28,151 bases of DNA from JACDCY01 sp964350145 (GCA_964350145.1 CAYGJL010000039.1:1-28151); one strand, 5' to 3'. Shown: positions 14,951-22,505, numbered from the stretch's first letter. Notes: generated by a model not told the origin, from the sequence alone. Numbers and translations are program-made.

Positions 14951-16027
14951 CATCAATTCGTCTTCATCGTCGCCCGACACGGGCACCGCCGCGCGGTTCG
15001 GAGGCGTGCCCGGATCGGTGATCCTGACGCCTTCCGCCGATTCCTCGTAGCGCATGCCGAAGTTCAGGTTCTCGCGCTCGAGCAGATCGGCGATCTCGTT
15101 GAGCGACTTCTTGCCGAAGTTCTTGACCTGGAGTATCTGGCTCTCCGTCTGGCGGACTAGGTCGCCCAGCGTCTTGACATTCGAGTTCTTGAGCGAGTTC
15201 ACCGAGCGGACGCTGAGCTCGAGGTCGTCGATCGGCGTCGCGAATAGCTCGGTCAGACGTACGCTGTCGCCACTGGCGACCTCGCCGCCGCCGCCCACGG
15301 GCGCGGACGTGTGAGTGCCGAAGCTCGCGAAGTACTGGAAGTGCGTCTGCGCCAGCGCGGCCGCGTAGCTCACCGCCTCTTCCGGCGTGATCGTGCCGTT
15401 GGTCTCGACAGTCAGCGCCAGCCTGTCGTAGTCGGTGCGCTGCCCGACGCGCGTCTCCGCGACGGAAAAGTTCACCCGCCGCACGGGGCTATAGATCGAG
15501 TCCACCCGGACCAGGTCCACCGGCAGCCCGCGCTCGAGCGGGTGCTGGTCGGCCTCGACGTAGCCGCGGCCCTTGTTGACGTACAGCTCGACGTTGATGT
15601 CGCGGTCGTCCTGCAGCGTGAACAGGTGGTGCTCGGGATTGACCACGCGCACGCCGCCCTGTCCCTCGATGTCGGCGGCCGTGACGGCGCCGGCTCCGGA
15701 CTTCGTGATGCGCAGGATCGCGTTCTCGACGTCCTCGTGCAGCGACAGCGCCAGCGACTTCAGGTTGCCGATGATCTGGTGCACGTCCTCGACTACACCC
15801 GGAATCGTCTGGTGCTCGTGCAGCACGCCGTCGATGCGGAAGCCCCACACGCCGGAGCCGCGCAGCGACGACAGCAGCATCCGCCGCATGGCGTTGCCGA
15901 GGGTGTGGCCGTAGCCGCGCTCGAGCGGCTGGAGACGGAATTCAGCTACATGCGGATTGTCTTCGCGCTTGGTCGCTTCGACTAGCTGCGGGCGGACAAG
16001 GCCGCGGAGATCTACAGTCTGGGGCAT
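14948..16027 (-). CDS. rpoA: DNA-directed RNA polymerase subunit alpha
   Basis: Alpha dimerises to start RNA polymerase assembly and contacts upstream promoter DNA and activators. The 359-residue protein has the N-terminal assembly domain, with RGYGHTLGNAMRRMLLSSLRG near 38-57 and SPVRRVNFSVAETRVGQRTDYD near 180-201. A flexible linker with Gly/Ser follows near 240-255. The helix-hairpin-helix C-terminal domain (LELSVRSVNSLKNSNVKTLGDL near 269-290 and LQVKNFGKKSLNEI near 299-312) comes next, and an acidic tail ends the protein. The length is slightly above the usual 310-330, mainly from N- and C-terminal extensions. The spacers on both sides carry TGACTAG arrays in opposite orientation, so rpoA is bracketed by them. 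Confidence 0.98.
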   Translation of the reverse strand: MPQTVDLRGLVRPQLVEATKREDNPHVAEFRLQPLERGYGHTLGNAMRRMLLSSLRGSGVWGFRIDGVLHEHQTIPGVVEDVHQIIGNLKSLALSLHEDVENAILRITKSGAGAVTAADIEGQGGVRVVNPEHHLFTLQDDRDINVELYVNKGRGYVEADQHPLERGLPVDLVRVDSIYSPVRRVNFSVAETRVGQRTDYDRLALTVETNGTITPEEAVSYAAALAQTHFQYFASFGTHTSAPVGGGGEVASGDSVRLTELFATPIDDLELSVRSVNSLKNSNVKTLGDLVRQTESQILQVKNFGKKSLNEIADLLERENLNFGMRYEESAEGVRITDPGTPPNRAAVPVSGDDEDELM

Positions 16028-16130
16028 TTTTTCTCGTTTATCCTCTGGTCTCGCCGTTTCCGGCGACTCGCCACCCCGCCCCTAACGCGCGGTGAGCTAG
16101 TACGGGAGTTAGGGTCCCGACCGAATCTCG

Positions 16131-16158
16131 TGACTAGTGACTAGTGGCTAGTGACTAG
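16131..16158. repeat. TGACTAG heptad array (4 units) in the rpsD-rpoA spacer
   Basis: Four tandem units (the third is TGGCTAG) followed by TAAC lie 12 bases downstream of the rpsD stop. The orientation is inverted relative to the array at 14923, so the pair brackets rpoA. The rest of this 143-base spacer (16028-16130) holds a weak CCCTAAC/GTTAGGG inverted repeat (16080-16086 with 16108-16114) and no gene. Confidence 0.9.
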
Positions 16159-16170
16159 TAACTGCTTCAG

Positions 16171-16803
16171 CTACTTCGAATACAGCTCCACTACCAACTG
16201 CTCCTGCGCGGCGATCGGAATGCTCGCCCGGCTCGGACGCTCCAGCACCCGGCCGCTGAACGATTCCTTGTCCACCGCGATCCACGACAGCGGCGCGCCG
16301 CGCGACGACTGGTCCATCGCGGCCATCACCGACACCTGCTCGCGCGACTTCATGCGCACGGTCACTTCCTGGCCCGGCGCCACCTGATAGCTCGGCACGT
16401 CCACCCGCCTGCCGCCAATTTCGACGTGACGATGACGAATGAGCTGCCGCGCCGCCTTGCGGCTCGCGGCGAAGCCCATCCGGTACACGATGTTGTCGAG
16501 CCGCGTCTCCAGCGCCGACAACAGGTTGTGGCCGGTGATCCCGGGCAGCGTCGAGACGCGCTCGAACGTGTTCCGGAACTGCTTCTCGCTCAGCCCGTAG
16601 ATGCGCTTGATCTTCTGCTTCTCGCGGAGCTGCTTCGAGTACTCGGAGGTCTTCCTGCGCCGCGCCGTGTTGGCGCCGTGCTGGCCCGGCGGCGTCGGAC
16701 GACGCTCGACCGGACACTTCTCCGTGAAGCACTTCGTTCCCTTGAGGAACAGCTTCGTCCCTTCGCGCCGGCACTGCCGGCAGCTCGGTCCCGTATAGCG
16801 CAT
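16171..16803 (-). CDS. rpsD: 30S ribosomal protein S4
   Basis: S4 nucleates 16S rRNA assembly and in many bacteria represses its own operon by binding the leader RNA. The 210-residue protein has an N-terminal zinc site (Cys8, Cys11, Cys25, Cys30), marking the zinc-dependent S4 form. The RIYGLSEKQFRNTFERV region and the S4 RNA-binding domain follow (LETRLDNIVYRMGFAASRKAARQLIRHRHVEIGG near 96-130). It starts 3 bases after rpsK. It is the natural candidate to act on the leader hairpin at 17712-17735, but that is inference. Confidence 0.98.
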   Translation of the reverse strand: MRYTGPSCRQCRREGTKLFLKGTKCFTEKCPVERRPTPPGQHGANTARRRKTSEYSKQLREKQKIKRIYGLSEKQFRNTFERVSTLPGITGHNLLSALETRLDNIVYRMGFAASRKAARQLIRHRHVEIGGRRVDVPSYQVAPGQEVTVRMKSREQVSVMAAMDQSSRGAPLSWIAVDKESFSGRVLERPSRASIPIAAQEQLVVELYSK

Positions 16804-16806
16804 GAG

Positions 16807-17184
16807 CTAGACCCTCCGCCGCTTGGGCGGACGGCAGCCGTTGTGCGGAATCGGCGTCACGTCCCTGATCGACTTCACCTGGAGGCCGGCCGAAGCCAGC
16901 GCCTGGATGGCCGACTCGCGGCCGCTGCCCGGACCCTGCACGCGGACGTGCACCTTGCGCACGCCGAGCGTCACGGCCTCGCGACCCGCCGCCTCGGCGG
17001 CCACTGTCGCCGCGAACGGCGTGGACTTCTTGGAGCCCTTGAAGCCGGCTTTCCCCGACGAGCCCCACGAGATCGTGTTCCCGCGAGCGTCGGTGATCGT
17101 GATCATCGTGTTGTTGAACGTCGCGTTGACGTAGGCGATCCCCTCCGCCTCGATCACGCGCTTGGTCTTCTTGCCGATAGCCAT
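16807..17184 (-). CDS. rpsK: 30S ribosomal protein S11
   Basis: S11 forms part of the small-subunit platform near the E site. The 125-residue product has the canonical AYVNATFNNTMITITDARGN segment (residues 17-36), SSGKAGFKGSKKSTPFAA, and ends in DVTPIPHNGCRPPKRRRV, the conserved S11 tail. The ATG shares a base with the rpsM stop (TAATG). Length is normal. Confidence 0.98.
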   Translation of the reverse strand: MAIGKKTKRVIEAEGIAYVNATFNNTMITITDARGNTISWGSSGKAGFKGSKKSTPFAATVAAEAAGREAVTLGVRKVHVRVQGPGSGRESAIQALASAGLQVKSIRDVTPIPHNGCRPPKRRRV

Positions 17185-17561
17185 TACTTGGTCACCTTCT
17201 TCTTGCCCGCGATAGCGCGACGCGGACCCTTCTTGGTGCGCGCGTTCGTGTGCGTTCTCTGGCCGCGGACAGGAAGTCCCCGGCGATGTCTGATTCCACG
17301 GTACGACCCGATGTCCATGAGCCGCTTGATGTTCATCGCGACTTCCGTGCGCAGCGCTCCCTCGACGCGGAAATCGCGCTCGATGAGCTGGCGCAGCCGG
17401 TTCGTGTCGGCGTCATTCAGGTCGCGGACGCGCTGGGTCGGATCCACGCCGGTCTCGGCGAGAATCTTCCGCGCGGTCTGACGACCGATGCCATAGATGT
17501 AGGTGAGGCCGATTTCGAGCTTCTTCTCGCGTGGCAGATCCACGCCCGCAATACGCGCCAT
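17184..17561 (-). CDS. rpsM: 30S ribosomal protein S13
   Basis: S13 sits in the head of the small subunit and contacts L5 and tRNA. The 125-residue protein starts MARIAGVDLPREKKLEIGLTYIYGIG, has the helix-two-turn-helix region, and ends with the basic GIRHRRGLPVRGQRTHTNARTKKG segment that reaches the tRNA sites. It lies 3 bases after rpmJ and overlaps rpsK by one base. Confidence 0.98.
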   Translation of the reverse strand: MARIAGVDLPREKKLEIGLTYIYGIGRQTARKILAETGVDPTQRVRDLNDADTNRLRQLIERDFRVEGALRTEVAMNIKRLMDIGSYRGIRHRRGLPVRGQRTHTNARTKKGPRRAIAGKKKVTK

Positions 17562-17564
17562 TCG

Positions 17565-17681
17565 CTAACCCTGCCGCTGCTTGTGCTTCGGGTTGCGCTT
17601 GCAGATGATGCGTGTGACGCCCTGCCGCTTGATCACCTTGCAGTGCTCGCAGATGGGCTTGACGCTGCTCCGAACTTTCAC
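17565..17681 (-). CDS. rpmJ: 50S ribosomal protein L36
   Basis: L36 is the smallest large-subunit protein, a zinc ribbon. The 38-residue product starts at GTG 17681 and carries Cys11, Cys14, Cys27 and His33 (CEHC, then CKRNPKH), the zinc-binding form. A clear GGAG ribosome binding site lies 6 bases before the GTG, so this start is better than any upstream one in the same open frame. It is the first gene of the operon here; in many bacteria infA, map or secY precede it, and none is seen. Confidence 0.96.
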   Translation of the reverse strand: MKVRSSVKPICEHCKVIKRQGVTRIICKRNPKHKQRQG

Positions 17682-17711
17682 TCGCGCTCCAAGTCGTAAA
17701 CGATAAACAAA

Positions 17712-17735
17712 CCGGGACGTTGTCAGAACGCCCGG
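17712..17735 (-). promoter_or_regulatory. Leader hairpin of the rpmJ-rpsM-rpsK-rpsD-rpoA operon
   Basis: CCGGGACGTT (17712-17721) pairs with AACGCCCGG (17727-17735) around a 5-base loop with one bulged base. It lies in the predicted 5' leader, roughly 13-35 bases after the expected transcription start and 30 bases before the rpmJ start. In E. coli the alpha operon leader binds S4; this stem could be part of such a control site, but its sequence alone does not show that. Confidence 0.5.
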
Positions 17736-17754
17736 GAAAAGTGCTAAGCCTTTA

Positions 17755-17783
17755 ATAATACAGGGGTTTGGCCCTCCCCGCAA
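17755..17783 (-). promoter_or_regulatory. Sigma70-like promoter of the ribosomal protein/rpoA operon
   Basis: On the minus strand TTGCGG (17783-17778) and TATTAT (17760-17755) are separated by exactly 17 bases. The -10 is 5 of 6 to consensus; the -35 keeps only TTG. Expected start is near 17748, giving a leader of about 66 bases to rpmJ. It is placed right after the inverted repeat that separates this operon from pyrF. Confidence 0.7.
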
Positions 17784-17805
17784 CGGGCCTGCGATTGCGG
17801 ACTGA

Positions 17806-17950
17806 GGACTTTGCGGCCTCAGGACTCACTACAATCGACGATCAACGACTAAGTGAGGACTGAGGACGGAGGAGATAGTCATTCTGCGATCCTCGGCCCT
17901 CGATTAATCGCCGATCCGCGATGGTAGTGAGTCCTGAGGCCGCAAGGGTC
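17806..17950. repeat. Inverted-repeat element between pyrF and the rpmJ promoter
   Basis: GCGGCCTCAGGACTCACTAC (17813-17832) has a perfect 20-base inverted copy at 17924-17943; with one gap the arms extend to 17806 and 17950. Heptad-like repetition is present in and next to the arms (TGAGGAC at 17803, 17854 and 17861). The 91-base core has no reading frame of note but contains further partly inverted ATCG-rich motifs. It begins 7 bases after the pyrF stop, so its hairpin could protect or end the pyrF transcript, without a T-tract. Confidence 0.85.
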
Positions 17951-17957
17951 CGAAATC

Positions 17958-18674
17958 CTAAATCAGCTCCTGGAGCACCTGCTCCATCGCCTTCCGCCGG
18001 TCCGTGGCGGCGGTCACCGTCCGCCCTATCACGACGTAGTCGGCCCCGATCTCCCGCGCGCGCGCCGGGGTGACTACCCGCCGTTGGTCCGCGGCATTGG
18101 CATCCGCCAGCCGAACCCCCGGGACCAGCACCTTGAAGCTCAGACCAAGGGCGCTCCTGATAGCCTCGACCTCGTGCCCGCTGGCCACGACGCCTGCAAC
18201 GCCGGCGCCCCGGGCGAGGGTGGCCAACCGGACAACCTCCCGGCTCACATCGACCTCGTCCCTGCCCCACGCGGCCGCGACCGATGGAGCGTCCAGAGAG
18301 GTCAGCACGGTCACCGCAAAAACCTCACATTGGCTTCCCGCCGCTTCCACCGCGGCCCGGAGCATCGCATCACCTCCGGCCGCGTGGACCGTCAGGATCC
18401 TGGCGCCGAGCGCGCGGGCGGACGCCACGGCGCCGGCCGCAGTGTTGGGGATGTCGTGGAACTTGAGGTCGAGCATGACCTCGCACCCAGCGGTCCGGAG
18501 CCCGGTGACAGCCGCCGGACCCGCGGCGGTAAACAGCTCGCTCCCCACCTTGTAGAACCGGCACAGGTCGCCAAGCTCGGCGACCAGCGCCATCGCGCCG
18601 TCAACCGTCCCGTAGTCCAGAGCGACGATCGGAACCGGCGCGGCTCGACCGGCGGCCGGCGTCACGTTGGCCAT
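17958..18674 (-). CDS. pyrF: Orotidine 5'-phosphate decarboxylase
   Basis: PyrF decarboxylates OMP to UMP, the last step of de novo pyrimidine synthesis. From ATG 18674 the product is 238 residues and shows ALD near 18-20, YKVGSELF (41-48) and the catalytic Asp-Lys-Asp motif LDLKFHDIPNT (68-78). Near the C-terminus come VLVPGVRL and DYVVIGRTVTAA, which bind the phosphate. The start is inside the end of pyrD (13-base overlap); extension further upstream runs through pyrD in another frame and is not coding. It follows pyrD, the preceding pathway step but one. Confidence 0.96.
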   Translation of the reverse strand: MANVTPAAGRAAPVPIVALDYGTVDGAMALVAELGDLCRFYKVGSELFTAAGPAAVTGLRTAGCEVMLDLKFHDIPNTAAGAVASARALGARILTVHAAGGDAMLRAAVEAAGSQCEVFAVTVLTSLDAPSVAAAWGRDEVDVSREVVRLATLARGAGVAGVVASGHEVEAIRSALGLSFKVLVPGVRLADANAADQRRVVTPARAREIGADYVVIGRTVTAATDRRKAMEQVLQELI

Positions 18675-19752
18675 TCGAGCGTTCCGACGACATCGGCGAT
18701 CGAAGCGACGCGGTGATGGTCGCACCACCTGCCCAGATCGCGCACGATTCGCTCCGGCAGCCGCGGATCGCGCAGCGCGGCGGTCCCGATCCCGACGAGT
18801 GACGCGCCCGCGATGATGTACTGGAGCGCGTCCTCCGCGCTCGACACGCCGCCGACTCCGATGAGCGGCACGCCGACCGCCTTTCGCACCTTGGCCGTCG
18901 CCAGCACGCCCACNNNNNNNNNNNNNNNNNNNNNNNNNNNNNNNNNNNNNNNNNNNNNNNNNNNNNNNNNNNNNNNNNNNNNNNNNNNNNNNNNNNNNNN
19001 NNNNNNNNNNNNNCGATGAGCGGCACGCCGACCGCCTTTCGCACCTTGGCCGTCGCCAGCACGCCCACCGGCAGCAGCTCCCGGCCGCTCACGCCCCCGC
19101 TGCCGAAGCCCAGAGCGGGCCGCCGCGCCTCGACGTCGATCACGAGCCCCGGCAGCGTGTTCACCAGCGTGATGCCGTCCGCGCCTGCATCAACAGCGAC
19201 GCGCGCGGCGGCGGCAATGTCGCCCAGCGCCGGCGATAGCTTCACGAACAGCGGCCTGCGCGTCGCCGCCCGGCACCCCGACACGACCGCGCGGAGCGAT
19301 CGCTCGTCCGCCCCGAACTCGAGCCCGCCCGCCTTCACGTTAGGGCAGCTGACATTCAGCTCGAACGCATCGAGCCCGGCCTCGCCGTCGAGCGCGGCGA
19401 CGACGATCGGGAAATCGTCCACCTCCCGGCCGACCACGTTCACCAGCACGCGCGGCCCGCGCACGTTCGCCGCCAGCCACGGAAGGTCCTCGGCTCGCAC
19501 ACGGTCCACGCCAGGATTTGCGAGGCCGACGGCGTTGACCATCCCGCCGCTCCATTCCGCGACCCGCGGCGCGGGCGCGCCGGAGCGCGGCTCGACGCTC
19601 ACCGCCTTGGTGACAAGCCCGCCAAGCGCATCGAGATCCATCACGCCGGCCAGCTCGCGGCCGTACGCCGCGGTGCCGGACGCCAACAGCACGGGATTCT
19701 GAAATCGCAGCCCTGCCGCTTCGATCACCAGCGGAGACGCCGCGGAATTCAC
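18662..19752 (-). CDS. pyrD: Dihydroorotate dehydrogenase, catalytic subunit (class 1B-like), split by an assembly gap
   Basis: PyrD oxidises dihydroorotate to orotate. The gene starts at GTG 19752, overlapping the amidase stop as GTGA. The N-terminal part has FQNPVLLASGTAAYG and the FMN/substrate motif FELNVSCPNVKAGG with Cys in the catalytic loop. Downstream are LFVKLSP, GADGITLVNT and, beyond the N-run, GVGGVSSAEDALQYIIAGAS, which binds FMN phosphate. The 100 N (18914-19013) are flanked by an identical 55-base sequence on each side; collapsing the duplicate and removing the N restores one open frame of 311 residues with a seamless KAVGVPLIGVGGVSS junction. So the break is an artefact and the gene is almost certainly intact. 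A class 1B partner pyrK is not seen in the window. Confidence 0.93.
18859..19068. other. Scaffold gap (18914-19013, 100 N) with duplicated 55-base flanks
   Basis: Bases 18859-18913 and 19014-19068 are identical over 55 positions and stand on either side of exactly 100 N. That is what results when two contigs that overlap by one k-mer (55) are scaffolded with a fixed-length gap instead of being merged. The true distance is therefore minus 55, and both N and one copy should be removed. Confidence 0.95.
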
Positions 19753-21014
19753 CTGGTGCCGCCTACCCGTTGCTCGTACCGGTCGAGGTATTCCAGCGCT
19801 CCGTCGGCTATGGCGCGCGCGAGTAGCCGCTGCTTCGATGCGTCGCTCATAAACGCGGCCTCCTCAGGATTGGTGCCGAACCCGATTTCGACGAGGACCG
19901 CCGGCATGAACGACGTGCGCAGCACGGCGAAATTCGCCTGCTTCACGCCCCGGTTCGGGCCGGGGTGGATGCGCCGCAGCCCCGTCTGGATGCTCTCAGC
20001 GAGATCCATGGACTCCCGCAGGTGCTCGTTCTGCGCCATGTCGTTGATGATGAAACTGAGCGGATCGCCCTTCGGGGCGTCCGCGCCAGTCTCGAATTTG
20101 ACCGACTCGTTCTCCATCGCTTCCACTCGCCGCGCTTCTTCCGTCTTGGCCTCGGCCAGAAAATACGTCTCGAAGCCCCGGCCCGCCTGCGCGGCGTTCC
20201 GCCACGTGGTGGGCGCGGCGTTCACGTGCACGGAGATGAACATGTCGGCCCGGTTGCGATTCGCGATTCGCCCGCGGTCGGACAGCGCGATCAGCGTGTC
20301 TCGCGTACGCGTCATGACCACCTCGATGCCATCGCCTCGTAGCATCTCCGCAACGAGCCGCGACACCTGCAGTGTGATGTGTTTCTCGTAAATGCGGGGG
20401 CCAGGACCCATCGGTCCGGTCATGCCGTTGTCGGGGCCGCCGTGGCCAGCGTCTATCACCACCTTACGCGGCGTCGTTCGGCGCGGGCGTGGCGTATCCG
20501 GGTTGCCCGCGGTGCTCGGCGGAACTTCCAGCGCCGTCGTCGTCGCTGCTGCGGCACGCTCCTCGTCCGCCGGCGGCGGCGGAGCCCTGGTCTGCACCAC
20601 CGTGTTGAACACGCGCATCTCCGACATCGCTACGTCGTAGAACAGCCCTGTTGCGATTCTCGGCAGCAGCTCCGTCACGAAGTGCAACGGGAGGTACAGC
20701 GCGCCGCCGGCGCTATACGGCGCTCCGCTCATCGGCAGGATGGCCGAGTCCACGCGCGCGAACGGCACACCCTCCACGAAGCTCACCGTTACCCCGCGGA
20801 CATTCACCGCGAAGTGCCCGTCCTGCGATGGTGTCACCGATCCGCCGAGCGCGCGCGTGAGCGAGCTCGCGCCGACGAACGCACCGGCCGCGGAGCGCAC
20901 GATCGGCGCCGCGCCCGTGGACGACGCGGTCCGAACCGTGATGTGCGCGGGCGGAGCACTCGAGACCGGCGCCGTGGCCGTGATCTGGAGCAGTACTGCG
21001 AATGCGGCGATCAT
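19749..21014 (-). CDS. N-acetylmuramoyl-L-alanine amidase (Amidase_3), exported
   Basis: The enzyme cleaves the amide bond between MurNAc and the stem peptide, usually to split septal peptidoglycan. The 421-residue protein begins with a short hydrophobic stretch consistent with a signal peptide (about residues 1-20). An N-terminal beta-rich domain (about 25-140) with LYLPLHFVTELLP resembles copper-amine-oxidase N-terminal-like repeats. A Pro/Ala-rich linker (143-182) leads to the zinc amidase domain from VVIDAGHGG. Zinc ligands His191, Glu210 and His263 and catalytic Glu376 (VLVEIGFGTN) are all present. It resembles AmiC/LytC-type enzymes. It overlaps smpB and pyrD by 4 bases each. Confidence 0.93.
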   Translation of the reverse strand: MIAAFAVLLQITATAPVSSAPPAHITVRTASSTGAAPIVRSAAGAFVGASSLTRALGGSVTPSQDGHFAVNVRGVTVSFVEGVPFARVDSAILPMSGAPYSAGGALYLPLHFVTELLPRIATGLFYDVAMSEMRVFNTVVQTRAPPPPADEERAAAATTTALEVPPSTAGNPDTPRPRRTTPRKVVIDAGHGGPDNGMTGPMGPGPRIYEKHITLQVSRLVAEMLRGDGIEVVMTRTRDTLIALSDRGRIANRNRADMFISVHVNAAPTTWRNAAQAGRGFETYFLAEAKTEEARRVEAMENESVKFETGADAPKGDPLSFIINDMAQNEHLRESMDLAESIQTGLRRIHPGPNRGVKQANFAVLRTSFMPAVLVEIGFGTNPEEAAFMSDASKQRLLARAIADGALEYLDRYEQRVGGTR

Positions 21015-21490
21015 CGCGCCCGCAACGCCCTCGCCATCTCGCGCTGATCGTCCTTCTTCTTCTCGTCGGCGCGCTTGTCGTGCAGCTTCTTACCCTTGCC
21101 CAGCGCCAGCGCGACCTTGGCCTTGCCTCGCTTGAAGTACAGCTCGAGCGGAATGAGCGTGAGGCCCTGCCGCTCGACGGCGCCGATCATCCGCTTGATC
21201 TCCTTCTTGTGCAGCAGGAGCTTCCGCGTCCGGGTCGGATCGTGGTTGAACTGGTTGCCCTGTTCGTAGGGCGGGATGTGCAGATTCAGCAAGAATACCT
21301 CTCCGTCACGCACGACTCCGTAGGAATCGCTCATGTTCGCCTGGCCGGTGCGGAGCGACTTGATCTCGGTGCCGGTGAGCATCAGTCCCGCTTCCCAGCT
21401 CTCGACGACATGGTAGTCGTGGAGGGCGCGTTTGTTCCGCGCGAGAGATTTGCGCTCGGGGTCAGCGGAGGGGGAAGACTGTTTGGTCAC
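21011..21490 (-). CDS. smpB: SsrA-binding protein SmpB
   Basis: SmpB binds tmRNA and helps rescue stalled ribosomes. The 159-residue product has the family core NKRALHDYHVVESWEAGLML, GTEIKSLR, YEQGNQFNHDPTRTRKLLLHK and a C-terminal basic tail (KKLHDKRADEKKKDDQREMAR) that mimics the anticodon stem in the A site. The start is GTG at 21490 with only a weak GGA upstream. No ssrA gene is seen nearby. It overlaps the amidase as ATGA. It is the first gene of the run smpB-amidase-pyrD-pyrF; its upstream region is the palindromic element at 21538. A TATTAA box lies about 10 bases before the GTG, without a good -35. Confidence 0.97.
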   Translation of the reverse strand: MTKQSSPSADPERKSLARNKRALHDYHVVESWEAGLMLTGTEIKSLRTGQANMSDSYGVVRDGEVFLLNLHIPPYEQGNQFNHDPTRTRKLLLHKKEIKRMIGAVERQGLTLIPLELYFKRGKAKVALALGKGKKLHDKRADEKKKDDQREMARALRAR

Positions 21491-21537
21491 GTGTCCAACT
21501 TAATACTCGCTTCCCAACCTCCCAGGATATTCCAAGG

Positions 21538-21724
21538 GGGATCCTAGCTGTTAGCGCTGAGTAAACCAATCAGTCATGAGCCTGGAAGTGATACCTGCGG
21601 ACTGCCGAGTGGCGAGTAAAGTTGCCCGGAAGCACGCCACTTTACTCACTGCTGTCAGTGTATCTCCGCCGGTACTTCCGGCTCGCAACTGATTGGTCCA
21701 CTCAGAGCTAACAGCTAGGATCCC
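21538..21724. repeat. 187-base imperfect palindrome (MITE-like) between smpB and tRNA-Leu
   Basis: The 37-base ends (21538-21574 and 21688-21724) are inverted copies with 34 matches. Inside them are further inverted blocks, including a perfect GAGTAAAGT/ACTTTACTC pair (21614-21622 and 21639-21647). The ends repeat with 7-base spacing (TAGC at 21544 and 21551; AGCTA at 21706 and 21713). GGATCC is found at both outer edges, which could be a 6-base target duplication but is itself palindromic, so this is not decisive. No protein is encoded. It fills most of the 320-base gap 21491-21810. Confidence 0.85.
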
Positions 21725-21771
21725 GGCTGGGTTGTAGCGGAGCTGAAAGGCGGAAAAGAAGGGCAACCGCG

Positions 21772-21800
21772 TTGAAAGCAGTTTTTCAACCAGTTAACTT
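21772..21800 (+). promoter_or_regulatory. Possible promoter of tRNA-Leu
   Basis: TTGAAA (21772-21777), a 17-base spacer and TAACTT (21795-21800) lie just before the tRNA, which starts at 21811. The -35 is good (4 of 6), the -10 is weak (3 of 6). Position and spacing support it. Confidence 0.45.
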
Positions 21801-21810
21801 GTAACCAGTA

Positions 21811-21895
<85 letters not shown>

Positions 21896-21908
21896 GGATC
21901 CCGAAATG

Positions 21909-21941
21909 AGAAGGCCTCCGTCATCGGAGGCCTTCTTTTTT
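21909..21941 (+). terminator. Intrinsic terminator of tRNA-Leu
   Basis: AGAAGGCCTCCG (21909-21920) pairs perfectly with CGGAGGCCTTCT (21925-21936) around TCAT, followed by T to 21941. It sits 15 bases after the tRNA and touches the stop codon of the convergent minus-strand gene at 21940. Confidence 0.95.
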
Positions 21942-22500
21942 ACGACGCCTGGAATGCCTCGGAAGGTCTGATGTCGTCGGGCAGGGACGCGCGCCCGAAC
22001 ACCTCCAGGAGCGCCGTGCTCGCGCTCCGCATGTACGCCTGCGCGATCCCCCCCGCCCGGTCGATGGCGCGCTGGTCCGGCACTTCGGCGTGGCTGGTGA
22101 ACTCGAGCAGTGTTCGCCCGAGCCGCTGATCGAGCGGATCGCCCGCATGCTTGCGCGCCACGGCGTCGCGGTACGTCGCCAGTCGCGAGCCGAACTGGCG
22201 CTCCGCCAACGGCAGCATGGCCGCCGCGATCCGGCGGTCGGACGACAGCGACTCTGTGACCGCGTGCGCGACCGCAGCCGGAACGCTGTCATCGAGCGCG
22301 TCCCGCTCGGCGGCGAGCACGCCGAGCGCTAGCCGCGCGTAGCGAAGCTCCCACGCCGCGTGGTCCTCGTCGCCGCCGGGGTCAATGGATGCCAGCCAGG
22401 CTACATCACTCTCTCCCGGCTCGGCGTGCAGGGTGCGCACGTATTTGAGAGCTTTGCGCCGCAGCGCGCGGCGCTGGGCAAGTCGCGACAGAAAGGACAT
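21940..22500 (-). CDS. Unrecognised protein, 186 aa
   Basis: I do not recognise this protein. From ATG 22500 it starts MSFLSRLAQRRALRRKALKYV, a basic amphipathic stretch, followed by a mostly helical-looking, Ala/Arg/Glu-rich sequence with no signal peptide, membrane segment or obvious catalytic motif. The frame stays open for 12 more codons upstream, but these fall in a heptad repeat (22506-22533), so 22500 is preferred. Coding is supported by the long open frame, by its position after the Rrf2 gene in the same direction, and by a stop just before the convergent terminator. No good ribosome binding site is seen; the four-unit repeat ends 5 bases before the ATG. Confidence 0.6.
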   Translation of the reverse strand: MSFLSRLAQRRALRRKALKYVRTLHAEPGESDVAWLASIDPGGDEDHAAWELRYARLALGVLAAERDALDDSVPAAVAHAVTESLSSDRRIAAAMLPLAERQFGSRLATYRDAVARKHAGDPLDQRLGRTLLEFTSHAEVPDQRAIDRAGGIAQAYMRSASTALLEVFGRASLPDDIRPSEAFQAS

Positions 22501-22505
22501 GAAAG

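Noticed and set aside
18601..19752. Apparent pyrD product with a garbled C-terminus running through the N-run
   Set aside because: The frame after the gap is wrong because 100 N and a duplicated 55-mer were inserted; the correct C-terminus is read in the other frame to 18662.
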